Counted from the stretch's first letter, positions 26,373 through 35,385 are shown. The stretch: 64,000 nucleotides of DNA from Curtobacterium sp. MCSS17_015 (GCF_003234265.2 NZ_CP126256.1:310001-374000), one strand, 5' to 3'. The notes: generated by a model from the letters alone, not told the origin. Numbers and translations are program-made.

Positions 26373-27569
26373 TCAGTCGGCGGTGATGGTGCCGGGCAGC
26401 ATGTCGGGCGTGAGCGCGTGCGCCTCCGCGAGGACCTTGCGGGCCTCGTCGGTCTTGCCGGACACGTTCCAGAGCAGCACGCCGGCGACCAGGTCGTCGT
26501 CGTCCAGGTGGTAGACGACGCCCCGCTCGTTCGGCTCGGCCCAGTCCTCGACGGTGCGGAGCGACGAGGACACGACGCCGACGGCCTCGTACCCGAGGTC
26601 GAAGACGTTCGAGTAGAACATCGGCGTGTGCTCGTACGGCTCGTCGGCGCCGGCCAGGTTCCGGCCGGCCTGCCGACCCTGCTGCTGGGCGTTGTCGACG
26701 TGCTCGACGCGCCGGGTGCCGAGCAGACGGTCCGGGTAGGACGCGACGTCGCCGGCGGCGAAGACGGCGGGGTCCTCGGTGGCGAGCGTCGTCGACACCG
26801 TGACGCCGTCGTCGACCGCCAGGCCGGCGTCCTCGGCGAGCTGCGTCGTCGGGTCGATGCCGAGACCGGCCACCGCGGCGTCGGCCGTGATGGTGGAGCC
26901 GTCGTCGAGCGTGAGTGTCACGCCGTCCGTGGTCTCCTCGCCGGACTCGACGCGGCGGCCGGTGCGGACCGTCACCCCGGCGTCGACGAAGCGCTGCTGG
27001 AACGCGGCGGCCAGGCCCGCGGGGAACATGTGGCCGCCGAGCACGTCGTCCGGGGTGACGAGCGTGACGCTGGCTCCGTTCTGCACGAGGCCAGCGGCGA
27101 TCTCGGTGCCGATGTAGCTCCCGCCGACGACGACCACGTGCGCGTTCGCGTCGGCGTGCCGGCGGAGCGTGCGGTAGTCGGCGGCGCTGCGGTAGTTGAG
27201 CACCCGGTCGGACGGCACGAGACCGGGCAGGTCCCGCGGGCGGCCGCCGGTGGCCAGGAGCAGGCGCTCGTAGCCGACCGTTGCGCCGTCGTCGGTCGTC
27301 ACGGTCCTCGCGTTCCGGTCGATCGACGTCACGCGCGTGCCGAGCACGAACGTCGCGCCGGTCTCCTCGGTGTGCAGGTCGACCTTGTCGTCCCAGCTGA
27401 AGTCCGGGTCGGTCCAGAGCTTCTTCGACAGGGCAGGGCGGGCGTACGGGCGGTCGACGTCCTCGCTGATGACCCCGATCGTGCCGTCGGGGTCGAGCTC
27501 GCGGATGCCGCGGGCAGCGGAGTCGGCGACCATCCCGCCGCCGACGACGAGGTAGCGGTGGTGGGTCAC
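26373..27569 (-). CDS. NAD(P)/FAD-dependent oxidoreductase (ferredoxin-reductase type)
   Basis: 398 residues. N-terminal FAD Rossmann motif VVGGGMVADSAARGIREL, then ISEDVDRPYARPALSKKLW, the ATGGRPRDLPG segment, the NAD(P) motif VVVGGSYIGTEIAAGL (about residue 145) and late AAGDVASYPD binding the flavin ribityl chain. The layout is that of BphA4/rubredoxin-reductase-like enzymes that transfer electrons from NAD(P)H to small iron-sulfur partners; no partner is encoded nearby. It follows the SDR by 10 nt, as third gene of the dps operon. Confidence 0.88.
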   Translation of the reverse strand: MTHHRYLVVGGGMVADSAARGIRELDPDGTIGVISEDVDRPYARPALSKKLWTDPDFSWDDKVDLHTEETGATFVLGTRVTSIDRNARTVTTDDGATVGYERLLLATGGRPRDLPGLVPSDRVLNYRSAADYRTLRRHADANAHVVVVGGSYIGTEIAAGLVQNGASVTLVTPDDVLGGHMFPAGLAAAFQQRFVDAGVTVRTGRRVESGEETTDGVTLTLDDGSTITADAAVAGLGIDPTTQLAEDAGLAVDDGVTVSTTLATEDPAVFAAGDVASYPDRLLGTRRVEHVDNAQQQGRQAGRNLAGADEPYEHTPMFYSNVFDLGYEAVGVVSSSLRTVEDWAEPNERGVVYHLDDDDLVAGVLLWNVSGKTDEARKVLAEAHALTPDMLPGTITAD

Positions 27570-27579
27570 GGGTCCTCCG

Positions 27580-28380
27580 TCAGATGGTTGCGACCGAGCC
27601 GGAGTCGACGCGGTAGTTCGAGCCGTTCACGAAGCTGGCGAGTTCGGAGCAGAGGAACGCGACGACGTTCGCGACCTCTTCCGGCTCACCGCGGCGCCCC
27701 AGTTCCATGTACGGACGCTCGTCGTCGAGGAAACTCGAGATCGCCTCGTCGAACGAGGTGCCGAGCTGCTTCGACCGCTTGTCCATCATGGCGTCGGTCA
27801 TCGGGGTGTGGATGAACGCGGGGGAGACCGTGTTCACGAGCAACCCTTCCTCCGCGTAGGACCGCGACAAGCCCTTCGCGAACGACAGGACACCGGCCTT
27901 CGCGGCGCAGTACGGCAATTCGTCGTCGTACGGCTGCGTGGCGTCCTCGGACACCAGGTAGACGATGCGACCCCAACCGCCGTTCCGGAGGTCCCCGATG
28001 AACTCGCGGGTGATCCGGACCGGGCCCATCAGGTCGACGTCGAGCGTCTCCTGCCAACCGGCCTCGTCGATCTCGTGGAACATCCCCTGGGCGCCGGTGA
28101 CGCCCGAGGACTGCACGAGGATGTCGATCTCGCCGACGGCGTCCCGCACCTGCTCGTGCAGGGCGGCGAGACTCGCGGCGCTGCGGACGTCCGCGGCGAA
28201 CGCGTGCAGCTTGCCGACCGGCGCCTCGAGCTGGTCGGCGCTGGTGTCGAGTCGGCTCTGGTCGATGTCGGTGACGACCACGGTGGCGCCCTCCGCGAGG
28301 AGGATGCGCGCCGTGTTCCAGCCGATGCCGGAGTCACCACCGAAGACGAGAGCGGTCTTGTCCTGGATCCCGAGGTCCAC
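27580..28380 (-). CDS. SDR-family oxidoreductase
   Basis: 266 residues. Classical short-chain dehydrogenase: cofactor motif FGGDSGIGWNTARIL (Gly-rich, near residue 12), NAD-binding acidic VVVTDIDQSRL, VQSSGVTG (the usual NNAG is altered) and catalytic YCAAKAGVLSFAKGL. The expected catalytic Ser region reads VYLVSEDATQ. Substrate unknown. GTG start chosen because it lies 13 nt after the dps stop and gives a normal N terminus (VDLGIQDKTALVFGG). Middle gene of dps-SDR-FAD oxidoreductase, consistent with a stress or stationary-phase operon. Confidence 0.85.
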   Translation of the reverse strand: MDLGIQDKTALVFGGDSGIGWNTARILLAEGATVVVTDIDQSRLDTSADQLEAPVGKLHAFAADVRSAASLAALHEQVRDAVGEIDILVQSSGVTGAQGMFHEIDEAGWQETLDVDLMGPVRITREFIGDLRNGGWGRIVYLVSEDATQPYDDELPYCAAKAGVLSFAKGLSRSYAEEGLLVNTVSPAFIHTPMTDAMMDKRSKQLGTSFDEAISSFLDDERPYMELGRRGEPEEVANVVAFLCSELASFVNGSNYRVDSGSVATI

Positions 28381-28393
28381 GTCCGGTCCGGAC

Positions 28394-28900
28394 TTACTCG
28401 TGCTCGGAGGCTTCGGCCACCGCGGCGGTCGTCGCGCTCGCCAGCGGCGTCCGGGGTGCACGGTTCTCCGCGCTGACCATCCAGGCGAGCTGCTCGAGAC
28501 GCTCGATGAAGCCGTGCAGCAGGTCGGCGGTCGTCGGGTCCTCTTCGTCGACCTCGTCGTGCACGTCGCGCATGGTCGCGGTGGTCTGGTAGAGGCGCAG
28601 CGTGATCAGGTCGATGGCGTCGTGCGTGAGCACCTCGCCGTCCGGGAACGCGTCGAGGTGGGTCCCCGCAGCGACGGTCGCGGAACGACCGTCCGGGACG
28701 GCGTAGAGCGCGCGCATGCGCTCCGCCGTGTCGTCGGCGAACTCACGGGCGGCGTCGACGATCTCGTCGAGCTGCAGGTGGAGGTCGCGGAAGTTGGTGC
28801 CGAGGATGTTCCAGTGGGCCTGCTTGCCCTGCAGGTGCAGGTCGATCAGGTCGACGAGGACCTTCTGGAGGTTGGCAGCGAGCTTGTCCGACGCGTGCAT
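28394..28900 (-). CDS. dps: Dps family ferritin-like DNA-protection protein
   Basis: 168 residues, the four-helix ferritin-like fold. The inter-subunit ferroxidase ligands are seen in LHLQGKQAHWNILGTNFRDLHLQLDEIVDAAREFADDTAERM (His and Asp/Glu near residues 28-58). It would oxidise Fe2+ with peroxide and store iron, protecting DNA. The last about 25 residues form an Ala/Thr-rich tail. AGAAGGAG lies 7 nt before the ATG. First gene of an operon with an SDR and an FAD oxidoreductase. The gap upstream (28901-29047) shows only a repeated GGTGTCGGCCGG motif and no gene. Confidence 0.92.
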   Translation of the reverse strand: MHASDKLAANLQKVLVDLIDLHLQGKQAHWNILGTNFRDLHLQLDEIVDAAREFADDTAERMRALYAVPDGRSATVAAGTHLDAFPDGEVLTHDAIDLITLRLYQTTATMRDVHDEVDEEDPTTADLLHGFIERLEQLAWMVSAENRAPRTPLASATTAAVAEASEHE

Positions 28901-29047
28901 GTGACGACTCCTTCTTCTCGGTACTGACCATGCCGGTCTACCCGCTCCGCCACTGTGGGCTCCCAGTGGGTGTCGAGGTGGCGTCCCCCGAGGTGTCGGC
29001 CGGCACGGTGTTGGGTGGCGCGGTGTCGGCCGGTGCCTCGTGCGAGG

Positions 29048-29563
29048 TCAGTGTGCGACGACGGTCGGGTCGACCTGGTCGACCGCGGTCCGCATCCGGT
29101 CGAGGAACACCGCCACGACGCGGGCGTCCTGGGCGGTCATCCCCTCGGCGATCTCCATCATGCGGCGGTGCATCACGCCGAGCGTGGCACGCACCTCGGC
29201 GTCCGTCTCGACCGTCGGCACGATGATGAGACCGCGTCGGTCGGTGGGGTGCGGCTCGCGTCGGACGTGGCCGCTCTTGACGAGGCGGTCGACGAGGATC
29301 GTCGTCGAGGCCGACGAGATCTTCAGGTAGGCGGAGAGGTCCTTCGGGCTGACGGAGCGTCCGGCGCGCTGCGCCTGCAGCAGGTGACGGACGGCGAGCA
29401 GGTCGGTCTCGCCCATGCCCATCGAGTCGCGGGTGCGTCGGCGCATGGCCGTCTCGGCGGCACGGTAGCGCCGGAGGGCGTTCAACACGGCGACCCCGCG
29501 CTGGGTCGCGTCGTCGTCCGGGAACCAGTACCCGGACGCCTCCGTGATCTCCTGCGTGGTCAT
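29048..29563 (-). CDS. MarR family transcriptional regulator
   Basis: 171 residues. The winged helix is visible as LLAVRHLLQAQRAGRSVSPKDLSAYLKISSASTTILVDRLVKSGHVRREPHPTDRRGLIIVP in a typical MarR layout, with helices on both sides for dimerisation. No ligand predicted. TACAAT lies exactly 6 nt before the ATG and is embedded in CGGA...TCCG, so it probably represses its own leaderless transcript. Neighbouring dps and FMN-reductase operons are candidate targets (inference). Confidence 0.88.
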   Translation of the reverse strand: MTTQEITEASGYWFPDDDATQRGVAVLNALRRYRAAETAMRRRTRDSMGMGETDLLAVRHLLQAQRAGRSVSPKDLSAYLKISSASTTILVDRLVKSGHVRREPHPTDRRGLIIVPTVETDAEVRATLGVMHRRMMEIAEGMTAQDARVVAVFLDRMRTAVDQVDPTVVAH

Positions 29564-29565
29564 CC

Positions 29566-29580
29566 CGGAATTGTAATCCG
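29566..29580 (-). promoter_or_regulatory. marR-type promoter (-10 TACAAT) inside a dyad
   Basis: On the minus strand CGGATTACAATTCCG contains the TACAAT -10 hexamer, 6 nt from the MarR start codon, flanked by CGGA/TCCG arms. A CTGTC...GACAG inverted repeat lies farther upstream. Overlap of -10 and dyad fits autorepression. Confidence 0.5.
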
Positions 29581-29625
29581 TCTGGTAGCGAGGCTGTCTA
29601 GCGATGCGACAGACGTACAGCAGAC

Positions 29626-29667
29626 GGACGGGAGGCTCCCCACCCGCTCATGGGGAGCCTCCCGTCC
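29626..29667 (-). terminator. Perfect 16-bp hairpin terminator of the FMN-reductase gene
   Basis: GGACGGGAGGCTCCCC / GGGGAGCCTCCCGTCC with a 10-nt loop, 62 nt beyond the FMN-reductase stop on the minus strand. It isolates that gene from the marR-type promoter. Confidence 0.85.
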
Positions 29668-29729
29668 GGCCCGCGGTCGCCCCGGGTGGTTCGGGGCGTG
29701 TCGGAGGCGTCCGGTGCGACCAGGGGCGC

Positions 29730-30287
29730 CTAGGCGGCGACCGGTGCGCCTGCCGCGTCGGCGAGCGCGGTGAGGGCACCGCGCACCAGGCCGACGACCT
29801 CCTCGTCCTCACGCGGGTGGGTCTCGGCGAAGCGGACCACGGACTGCGGGATCGCGACCTTGACGTCCTCGAGGACCTTCGCACCGGCGATGCCCGCGGC
29901 CTTGCGGGCCTCGTCGTGGGCCCAGACGCCGCCGTACTGGCCGAAGGCGGAACCGATGACGGCCACGGGCTTGCCGGAGATCGGCGACGACCCGAACGGA
30001 CGCGACGCCCAGTCGAGCGCGTTCTTCAGCACCGCCGGCATCGTGCCGTTGTACTCGGGGGTGACGAGCAGCAGTCCGTCGGCGTCGGCGACGGCCTGGC
30101 GGAACGCGACGGCGGCGGCGGGCGGGGTGTCGCCGTCGAGGTCCTCGTTGTAGAAGGGCAGGTCGACGATGCCGTCGAAGACCGTGAGCTCGATGCCCTC
30201 CGGTGCGTGCTGCACGGCGGCTTCGGTGAGCTGGCGGTTGGTCGATCCGGCGCGGAGGCTGCCGACGAGGGCGACGATCTGGGTCAT
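29730..30287 (-). CDS. NADPH-dependent FMN reductase family protein
   Basis: 185 residues, flavodoxin-like fold. FMN-phosphate loop LVGSLRAGSTNRQLTEAA at residues 7-24 and the family signature GLLLVTPEYNGTMPAVLKNALDWASRP near 70-97. Members reduce FMN, quinones, azo dyes or chromate with NAD(P)H in the cytoplasm; the natural substrate here is unknown. The ribosome binding site AGAAGGA is 5 nt before the ATG. Monocistronic, ended by a strong hairpin. Confidence 0.9.
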   Translation of the reverse strand: MTQIVALVGSLRAGSTNRQLTEAAVQHAPEGIELTVFDGIVDLPFYNEDLDGDTPPAAAVAFRQAVADADGLLLVTPEYNGTMPAVLKNALDWASRPFGSSPISGKPVAVIGSAFGQYGGVWAHDEARKAAGIAGAKVLEDVKVAIPQSVVRFAETHPREDEEVVGLVRGALTALADAAGAPVAA

Positions 30288-30413
30288 GGCGTTCCTTCTG
30301 GTCGAGATGGTTCAGCCGACAACCAATCCGTCCGACGCGGGATTCCCCACCGGTGACGAGCGGCGTGTCCGAGGCTCGCACCGTGCGGAGGGGCCGTCGG
30401 TACTGTCGGCGAC

Positions 30414-32054
30414 GTGACCCCGAAGAAGACGCCGAGCGACTCGCCCCGCACCACCGACCCGACCTGGTGGCGACAGGCCGTCGTCTACCAGGTGTACCCA
30501 CGGAGCTTCGCCGACTCCGACGGGGACGGCGTGGGGGACATCGCCGGCGTGACCAGCCGTGTGCCGTACCTCGCCGAACTCGGCGTCGACGCACTGTGGC
30601 TGTCGCCTTTCTACCCGTCGCCGCTCGCCGACGGTGGCTACGACGTCGCCGACTACCGGGATGTCGACCCGAAGCTCGGCACGCTCGAGCAGCTCGACGA
30701 ACTCGTCCACACCGCCCACGAGCACGACCTCCGGGTCATCGTCGACCTCGTGCCGAACCACACCTCGGACCAGCACGAGTGGTTCCGCGCGGCGCTCGCC
30801 GCGGCTCCCGGGTCCGCCGAGCGCGCCAGGTACGTCTTCCGGGACGGCTCCGGGCCGGACGGCGACCAGCCGCCGAGCGACTGGGTGTCGAACTTCGGCG
30901 GCAGCGCGTGGACCCGGGTGCCGGACGGCCAGTGGTACCTGCACCTCTTCGCGCCCGAGCAGCCCGATCTCGACTGGACGAACGCCGAGGTGCGGCAGGA
31001 CTTCGAGGACACGCTCCGCTTCTGGTCCGACCGGGGCGTGGACGGCTTCCGGGTCGACGTCGCACACGGGCTGGCGAAGGACCTGTCCGAGCCGTACCGT
31101 CCCTCGAACGCCGAGGCCCTGCCCCTCGACGGCTCCGATCCGCTGTACGACCGCGACGAGGTGCACGAGATCTTCGCGGACTGGCGGAAGGTGCTCGACC
31201 AGTACGACCCACCGCGCGCGGCGATCGCCGAGGCGTGGGCGGCGGCACCGCGTCGCGTGCTGTACGCCCGACCGACCGAACTCGGCCAGGCCTTCAACTT
31301 CGACCTCCTCGAGGCACCGTTCGACCCGGACGAGTTCCGGACGCTCATCGACCAGAACCTCGAGGCGGCGCAGACCTCGGGTGGTTCGAGCACGTGGGTC
31401 CTGTCGAACCACGACGTGGTCCGCCACGCCACCCGCTACGGGCTCCCCTACGGCACGGACACCGACGAGTGGCTCATGTCCGACGGGGCGACGCCGCCGC
31501 TCGACCGCGAGGCAGGCCTCCGACGTGCCCGCGCTGCGACGCTGCTCGTGCTCGCCCTGCCGGGCTCGTCCTACGTCTACCAGGGCGAGGAACTCGGGTT
31601 GCACGAGGCGCCGGCGATCCCGCACGACCGGTTGCAGGACCCGAAGTGGCTCCGCACCGGTCACACCGTGAAGGGCCGGGACGGCTGCCGCGTCCCGATC
31701 CCGTGGACGGAGACGGGGCCGTCGTTCGGCTTCGGTGACGTCGCGCCGCACCTGCCCCAGCCGGAGGACTTCGGAGCGTCGAGCGTGGAGGCCCAGGACC
31801 GGGTACCCGGGTCGACGCTGTCCTGCTACCGCGAGGCCCTGGCTGCTCGTCGTCGGTTGCAGCAGGGCGAGGAGCTCGAGTGGATCGAGACCTCGTCGCC
31901 CGAGGTGGTCGCCTTCGCGCGGCACGACGGGTGGCGGTCGTACACGAACTTCGGCGACGAGCCGGTGCCGATGCCGGACGGCGCCGTCATCGTCACGTCC
32001 GGCCGGCTCGGGGACGGCGTCCTGCCGGGCGGCACGACGGTCTGGGTGGCCTAG
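30414..32054 (+). CDS. GH13 alpha-glucosidase (oligo-1,6-glucosidase/maltase type)
   Basis: 546 residues, cytoplasmic. N terminus TWWRQAVVYQVYPRSFADSDGDGVGD is typical of alpha-glucosidases acting on malto- or isomalto-oligosaccharides, sucrose or trehalose. Catalytic residues: nucleophile Asp215 (GFRVDVAHG), acid/base Glu273 (AIAEAW) and Asp334 (LSNHDVVRH). No transporter genes are adjacent, so sugar supply comes from elsewhere. GTG start; TACTGT lies 7 nt upstream, consistent with a leaderless transcript. Hairpin terminator downstream. Confidence 0.92.
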   Translation: MTPKKTPSDSPRTTDPTWWRQAVVYQVYPRSFADSDGDGVGDIAGVTSRVPYLAELGVDALWLSPFYPSPLADGGYDVADYRDVDPKLGTLEQLDELVHTAHEHDLRVIVDLVPNHTSDQHEWFRAALAAAPGSAERARYVFRDGSGPDGDQPPSDWVSNFGGSAWTRVPDGQWYLHLFAPEQPDLDWTNAEVRQDFEDTLRFWSDRGVDGFRVDVAHGLAKDLSEPYRPSNAEALPLDGSDPLYDRDEVHEIFADWRKVLDQYDPPRAAIAEAWAAAPRRVLYARPTELGQAFNFDLLEAPFDPDEFRTLIDQNLEAAQTSGGSSTWVLSNHDVVRHATRYGLPYGTDTDEWLMSDGATPPLDREAGLRRARAATLLVLALPGSSYVYQGEELGLHEAPAIPHDRLQDPKWLRTGHTVKGRDGCRVPIPWTETGPSFGFGDVAPHLPQPEDFGASSVEAQDRVPGSTLSCYREALAARRRLQQGEELEWIETSSPEVVAFARHDGWRSYTNFGDEPVPMPDGAVIVTSGRLGDGVLPGGTTVWVA

Positions 32055-32059
32055 CAGGG

Positions 32060-32091
32060 ACGGGCCTCCCCTCCACATCCGGGAGGCCCGT
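32060..32091 (+). terminator. Hairpin terminator of the GH13 alpha-glucosidase gene
   Basis: 11-bp perfect stem (ACGGGCCTCCC / GGGAGGCCCGT), 10-nt loop, 5 nt after the stop codon; belongs to the GGGCCTCCCG family of the window. Confidence 0.8.
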
Positions 32092-32157
32092 GGTGTCGAT
32101 CCACAGGTCGGGTCGGCGCCGTCTCGGCGCGGTCCTCGCACAGCGACGATCGGTGGC

Positions 32158-34236
32158 ATGACACACGACACCACCTGCTCATCACCTCCTCCCGCTCGCC
32201 GCCGCGGCCCGGCCCGGGCTCCGAGCGCCCGTCCGACCGATGCCCGGTCCACCGATGCCCGGTCGACCAGGCGCCGGTGGGGCCGGCGCGGGGCGTTCGT
32301 CCGTGCATGCACCCTGGCGGCGGCCGCGGTCGCCCTCGGGACCGTCGCCGTCCCGACCCTGCCGCCGCCGGCAGCGACCGCCGACGACCTCACCTTCCCC
32401 TGGTCCACCGGCTTCGACGACGCAGCCGGTGGGACCCTCAGCGGGTCGGCGGTGACGACCGGCGGACGGCTCCGTCTGACCGAGGCGACGCGCAACCAGG
32501 CCGGGGCGTGGGCCATGGGCGACGTGTTCCCGTCCTCGCTCGGGCTCGACATCGAGTTCGACTACGCGATGTGGACCTCGGCCGAGACCGGTGCGGACGG
32601 GCTCCTCCTCTCCCTGTCCGACGGTTCCGTCCCGGCAGGCGTCGGTGCGTACGGGTCGGCGCTGGGCTACGCATGCCGGTCCGACACCACCCAGGGGAGC
32701 GGACCGTGCACCCTGCCCGGCCTGCCCGGGGCCTTCGCAGCGGTCGCCCTCGACGAGTACGGCAACTTCTCGCTGCCGTTCAACGGGAGCGGACCGGGCC
32801 AGACACCGGACACCGTGACGATCCGCGGCTCGGGGGACGGGGTCTCCGGGTACCGGTTCGTCGACCACGCCGTCGTGACGTCCGGCGTCGCGACGGGCAG
32901 CCCGGCGACCCGGACGGTGCGGGTGACGCTCCTGCCCGAGGACGGCCGTCTGTCGCTGACGGTGCAGCTGGAGACGCCGGACGGCATGCACACGGTGCTC
33001 GACCGCGTGCCCCTCCAGGGATCCGGACAGGCGGCGCTGCCGGAGACCCTGCGTCTCGGGTTCGCCGGTGCCACCGGGTCGTTCTCCAGCGTGCACGAGA
33101 TCGACGACCTGCACGTCAGCCAGCCCGCAGACCTCCGGGTCCAGCACGACATGCCGCCGGTCGTCGCCGGCGGGCAGGTCCGGTACACCGTGACCGCGTC
33201 CAACGTCGGCGCGAACGCGTCTTCGCCGAGCCCGCTCGACGTCGACGTCCCAGACGGGGTGCACGACGTCCACTGGACCTGCGCGGCGACGGCCCCCTCG
33301 ACGTGCACCGCCCCGACCGGCACGGGCGACGTGCACACCGCCCTCGGGCTCGAGCGCGGCGGATCGGCGACCGTGACGATCGAGGGCACGGCCGACCCGG
33401 ACGCGACCGGCACGCTGACGAGCACCGCGACGGTGCGCACCGCGCCGGGCTTGGCGGACACGAACGAGGCCGACAACACGTCCGTCGCGTCCGCCCCCGT
33501 CACGGCCGTCGCCCAGCTCAGCACCGGCAAGTCGGTCACGACGACGGACCCGGTCGCTCCCGGTGACGAGGTCGAGTACGTCCTGACCGCACGGAACTCC
33601 GGACCGTCCACGGCGCGGGACGTCGGCGCGGTGGACGACCTGCCCGCGCAGCTGACGTTCGTCGGGTCGGATGACGGCTGCACGGCGGAGGGGCAGCGCG
33701 TCACCTGCACGTCCGACGCAGATCTGGCGCCGGGGCAGGAGCACGCCTTCGAGGTCCGGGCCCGCCTCGACCCGGAGTACCGCGGCGACGGGTCGGACGT
33801 GGTGAACGTGGCGACGGCGACCTCGCCCACCGACCCGGACGGCGGTGAGGAGTCTCCCGAGGTCCCGATCCGCGTGGTCGACCCGGAGGGTCCGGGAGGG
33901 CCAGCGGGTCCGGAAGGTCCGGAAGGTCCTGGCGGGCCGACCGGCCCGGCAGGTCCTGTGGGCCCGACCGGTCCGGCGGGAACCGTCGGACCCGCTGGCC
34001 CCACCGCATCGGGGCACTCGGGGGCATCGCCGTCGGACGCGCCCCGCGGTGGCGCCGGAGAGCGGGGCGTCGGCCCTGGGAAGCTCGCCTACACGGGGTC
34101 CTCCGGCCTGGCTGTGACCGGGGCGGCCGCGGCGGCGCTCGCCGCCGCCGGTGGCGGTGTCTGGTTCCTCCTGCGTCGTCGGCGGCGGTCCGTCGGCCCG
34201 GACGCTGCTGTGGGCGACGACGCCGGACAGGGGTGA
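32158..34236 (+). CDS. Wall-anchored surface protein: lectin-like domain, DUF11 repeats, collagen-like stalk, LAYTG sorting motif
   Basis: 692 residues. A long basic N terminus with a signal peptide (hydrophobic core CTLAAAAVALGTVAVPTL, about 48-70). A legume-lectin-like beta sandwich follows at about 80-325 (FPWSTGFDDAAGGTLSG, LALDEYGNF-type core). Two DUF11 repeats come next (about 335-450 and 460-580: VRYTVTASNVGANASSPSPL, VEYVLTARNSGPSTARDVG). Then a collagen-like GPx stretch (about 580-620), the sorting motif LAYTG near residue 644, one membrane helix and RRRRR. LAxTG is the class E sortase motif. Probably an adhesin binding glycans; ligand unknown. No sortase gene is in the window. Confidence 0.82.
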   Translation: MTHDTTCSSPPPARRRGPARAPSARPTDARSTDARSTRRRWGRRGAFVRACTLAAAAVALGTVAVPTLPPPAATADDLTFPWSTGFDDAAGGTLSGSAVTTGGRLRLTEATRNQAGAWAMGDVFPSSLGLDIEFDYAMWTSAETGADGLLLSLSDGSVPAGVGAYGSALGYACRSDTTQGSGPCTLPGLPGAFAAVALDEYGNFSLPFNGSGPGQTPDTVTIRGSGDGVSGYRFVDHAVVTSGVATGSPATRTVRVTLLPEDGRLSLTVQLETPDGMHTVLDRVPLQGSGQAALPETLRLGFAGATGSFSSVHEIDDLHVSQPADLRVQHDMPPVVAGGQVRYTVTASNVGANASSPSPLDVDVPDGVHDVHWTCAATAPSTCTAPTGTGDVHTALGLERGGSATVTIEGTADPDATGTLTSTATVRTAPGLADTNEADNTSVASAPVTAVAQLSTGKSVTTTDPVAPGDEVEYVLTARNSGPSTARDVGAVDDLPAQLTFVGSDDGCTAEGQRVTCTSDADLAPGQEHAFEVRARLDPEYRGDGSDVVNVATATSPTDPDGGEESPEVPIRVVDPEGPGGPAGPEGPEGPGGPTGPAGPVGPTGPAGTVGPAGPTASGHSGASPSDAPRGGAGERGVGPGKLAYTGSSGLAVTGAAAAALAAAGGGVWFLLRRRRRSVGPDAAVGDDAGQG

Positions 34237-34417
34237 CGGGGACGGCGGTGGTGGGGGAGGCCGACGCCAACCCCGACCGCCGCCGCTCCGGTGCTCCCGG
34301 GTGCCCCTGCTGACGGCGCCCGGCCGGGGCGTGGCACGGCCCCGAGCGGCCCGGGCGGACGACCGGGACGGCGGCGGTAGGATCGACCGTACGAACCGCC
34401 AGCCCGAGAGAGGTCCT

Positions 34418-35059
34418 GTGTCCGACTCCGTGGACGACGCCCACCAGCGCGCGCGGTACTGGCCGGTCCCCGTCCTCCGGGCAGTCCCGGCCGCCGTCAT
34501 CGCGATGGTGATCACCTTCTCCTCGAACCACGCAGCCGGGTTCGGTCTCGTGCTGTTCGGGGTCTTCGCCCTCGTCGACGGTGCCGTGTTGGCGTGGGGG
34601 AGCGTGGCCCGCCTCGCGGACGACGCCGGTCCGCGCCGCTCCGGACTCCTGCAGGCGGTGCTCTCCGTCCTCGCCGGCGTGACCGCGATCGCGGGGAGTG
34701 GTCTCGGCCTCCCGGCGTTCATCACCGTGGTGGTCGCGTACGCCGTCCTGACGGGGGCACTCGAACTCGCGCAGGGCCTCCGTTCGCGGGGCCGGTCGCC
34801 GTTCTCCCGCGACTGGACGACCATCGGCGGGCTCACCCTGTTGCTCGCGATCGCCTTCCTCGTGACACCCCCCGACTACTCGCAGCAACTCGGCGGAGTC
34901 GAGCGGGTCACCGGCACCCTGGACGCGTCGATCGTCCTCGTCGGACTCCTCGGCGCGTACCTCGCCATCGCGGCGGTCTTCCACCTGATCGCCGGCCTCT
35001 CGCACAAGTGGGGAACGGCCGCCCCCACGGCCACCCCGGACGGAGCACCACACGCATGA
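34418..35059 (+). CDS. Multi-pass membrane protein (HdeD/DUF308-like)
   Basis: 213 residues with about six transmembrane helices in pairs (RAVPAAVIAMVITFSSNHAAGFGLVLFGVFALVDGAVLAW; SGLLQAVLSVLAGVTAIAGSG; LTLLLAIAFLVTPP; IVLVGLLGAYLAIAAVFHLIAGL). The pattern of short helical hairpins resembles HdeD-type DUF308 proteins, but the match is by eye. AGAGAGG lies 4 nt before the GTG start. Overlaps the next gene by 4 nt (ATGA). The preceding 180 bp (34237-34417) hold a GC-rich spacer without a recognised element. Confidence 0.7.
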   Translation: MSDSVDDAHQRARYWPVPVLRAVPAAVIAMVITFSSNHAAGFGLVLFGVFALVDGAVLAWGSVARLADDAGPRRSGLLQAVLSVLAGVTAIAGSGLGLPAFITVVVAYAVLTGALELAQGLRSRGRSPFSRDWTTIGGLTLLLAIAFLVTPPDYSQQLGGVERVTGTLDASIVLVGLLGAYLAIAAVFHLIAGLSHKWGTAAPTATPDGAPHA

Positions 35060-35325
35060 CCACCCCCAGCCGTCGTGACCGCCTGCGTCCGGCCGAACTC
35101 CTCGGGATGTCCGCGATCATCGCGGTCGTCGTCGGGCTCGTCGTGCTGATGTCCACGCGCGAGGTGACGCTCTCGCTCGTCTTCTTCGGTGTCGGGTTCA
35201 TCGTCGTCGTCGTGGTGATGGCGATGCTCCAGCTCACGTCCACCACCGACCAGGACGACAACGACATGCTCGGCGGGCACAAGACGCCGGGTGACGGCAC
35301 GGGCGACGGGGACGGCTTCCACTAG
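35056..35325 (+). CDS. Small two-helix membrane protein
   Basis: 89 residues. Two transmembrane helices (LLGMSAIIAVVVGLVVLM and LSLVFFGVGFIVVVVVMAML), then a polar acidic tail ending in DGTGDGDGFH. Translationally coupled to the preceding membrane protein by an ATGA overlap, so both probably act together in the envelope. Similar small proteins are frequent in Microbacteriaceae, but no function is known to me. Confidence 0.65.
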   Translation: MTTPSRRDRLRPAELLGMSAIIAVVVGLVVLMSTREVTLSLVFFGVGFIVVVVVMAMLQLTSTTDQDDNDMLGGHKTPGDGTGDGDGFH

Positions 35326-35385
35326 GTCCGGCCCACTGACGCGACTCGTGGTGGACGCACGGTGCGACCGTGGCTCCGCCCGACG

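Noticed and set aside
28921..29047. tRNA-like stretch (GTCTACCCGCTCCGCCA)
   Set aside because: No cloverleaf, no T-arm GTTCGA motif and no matching acceptor stem could be found.
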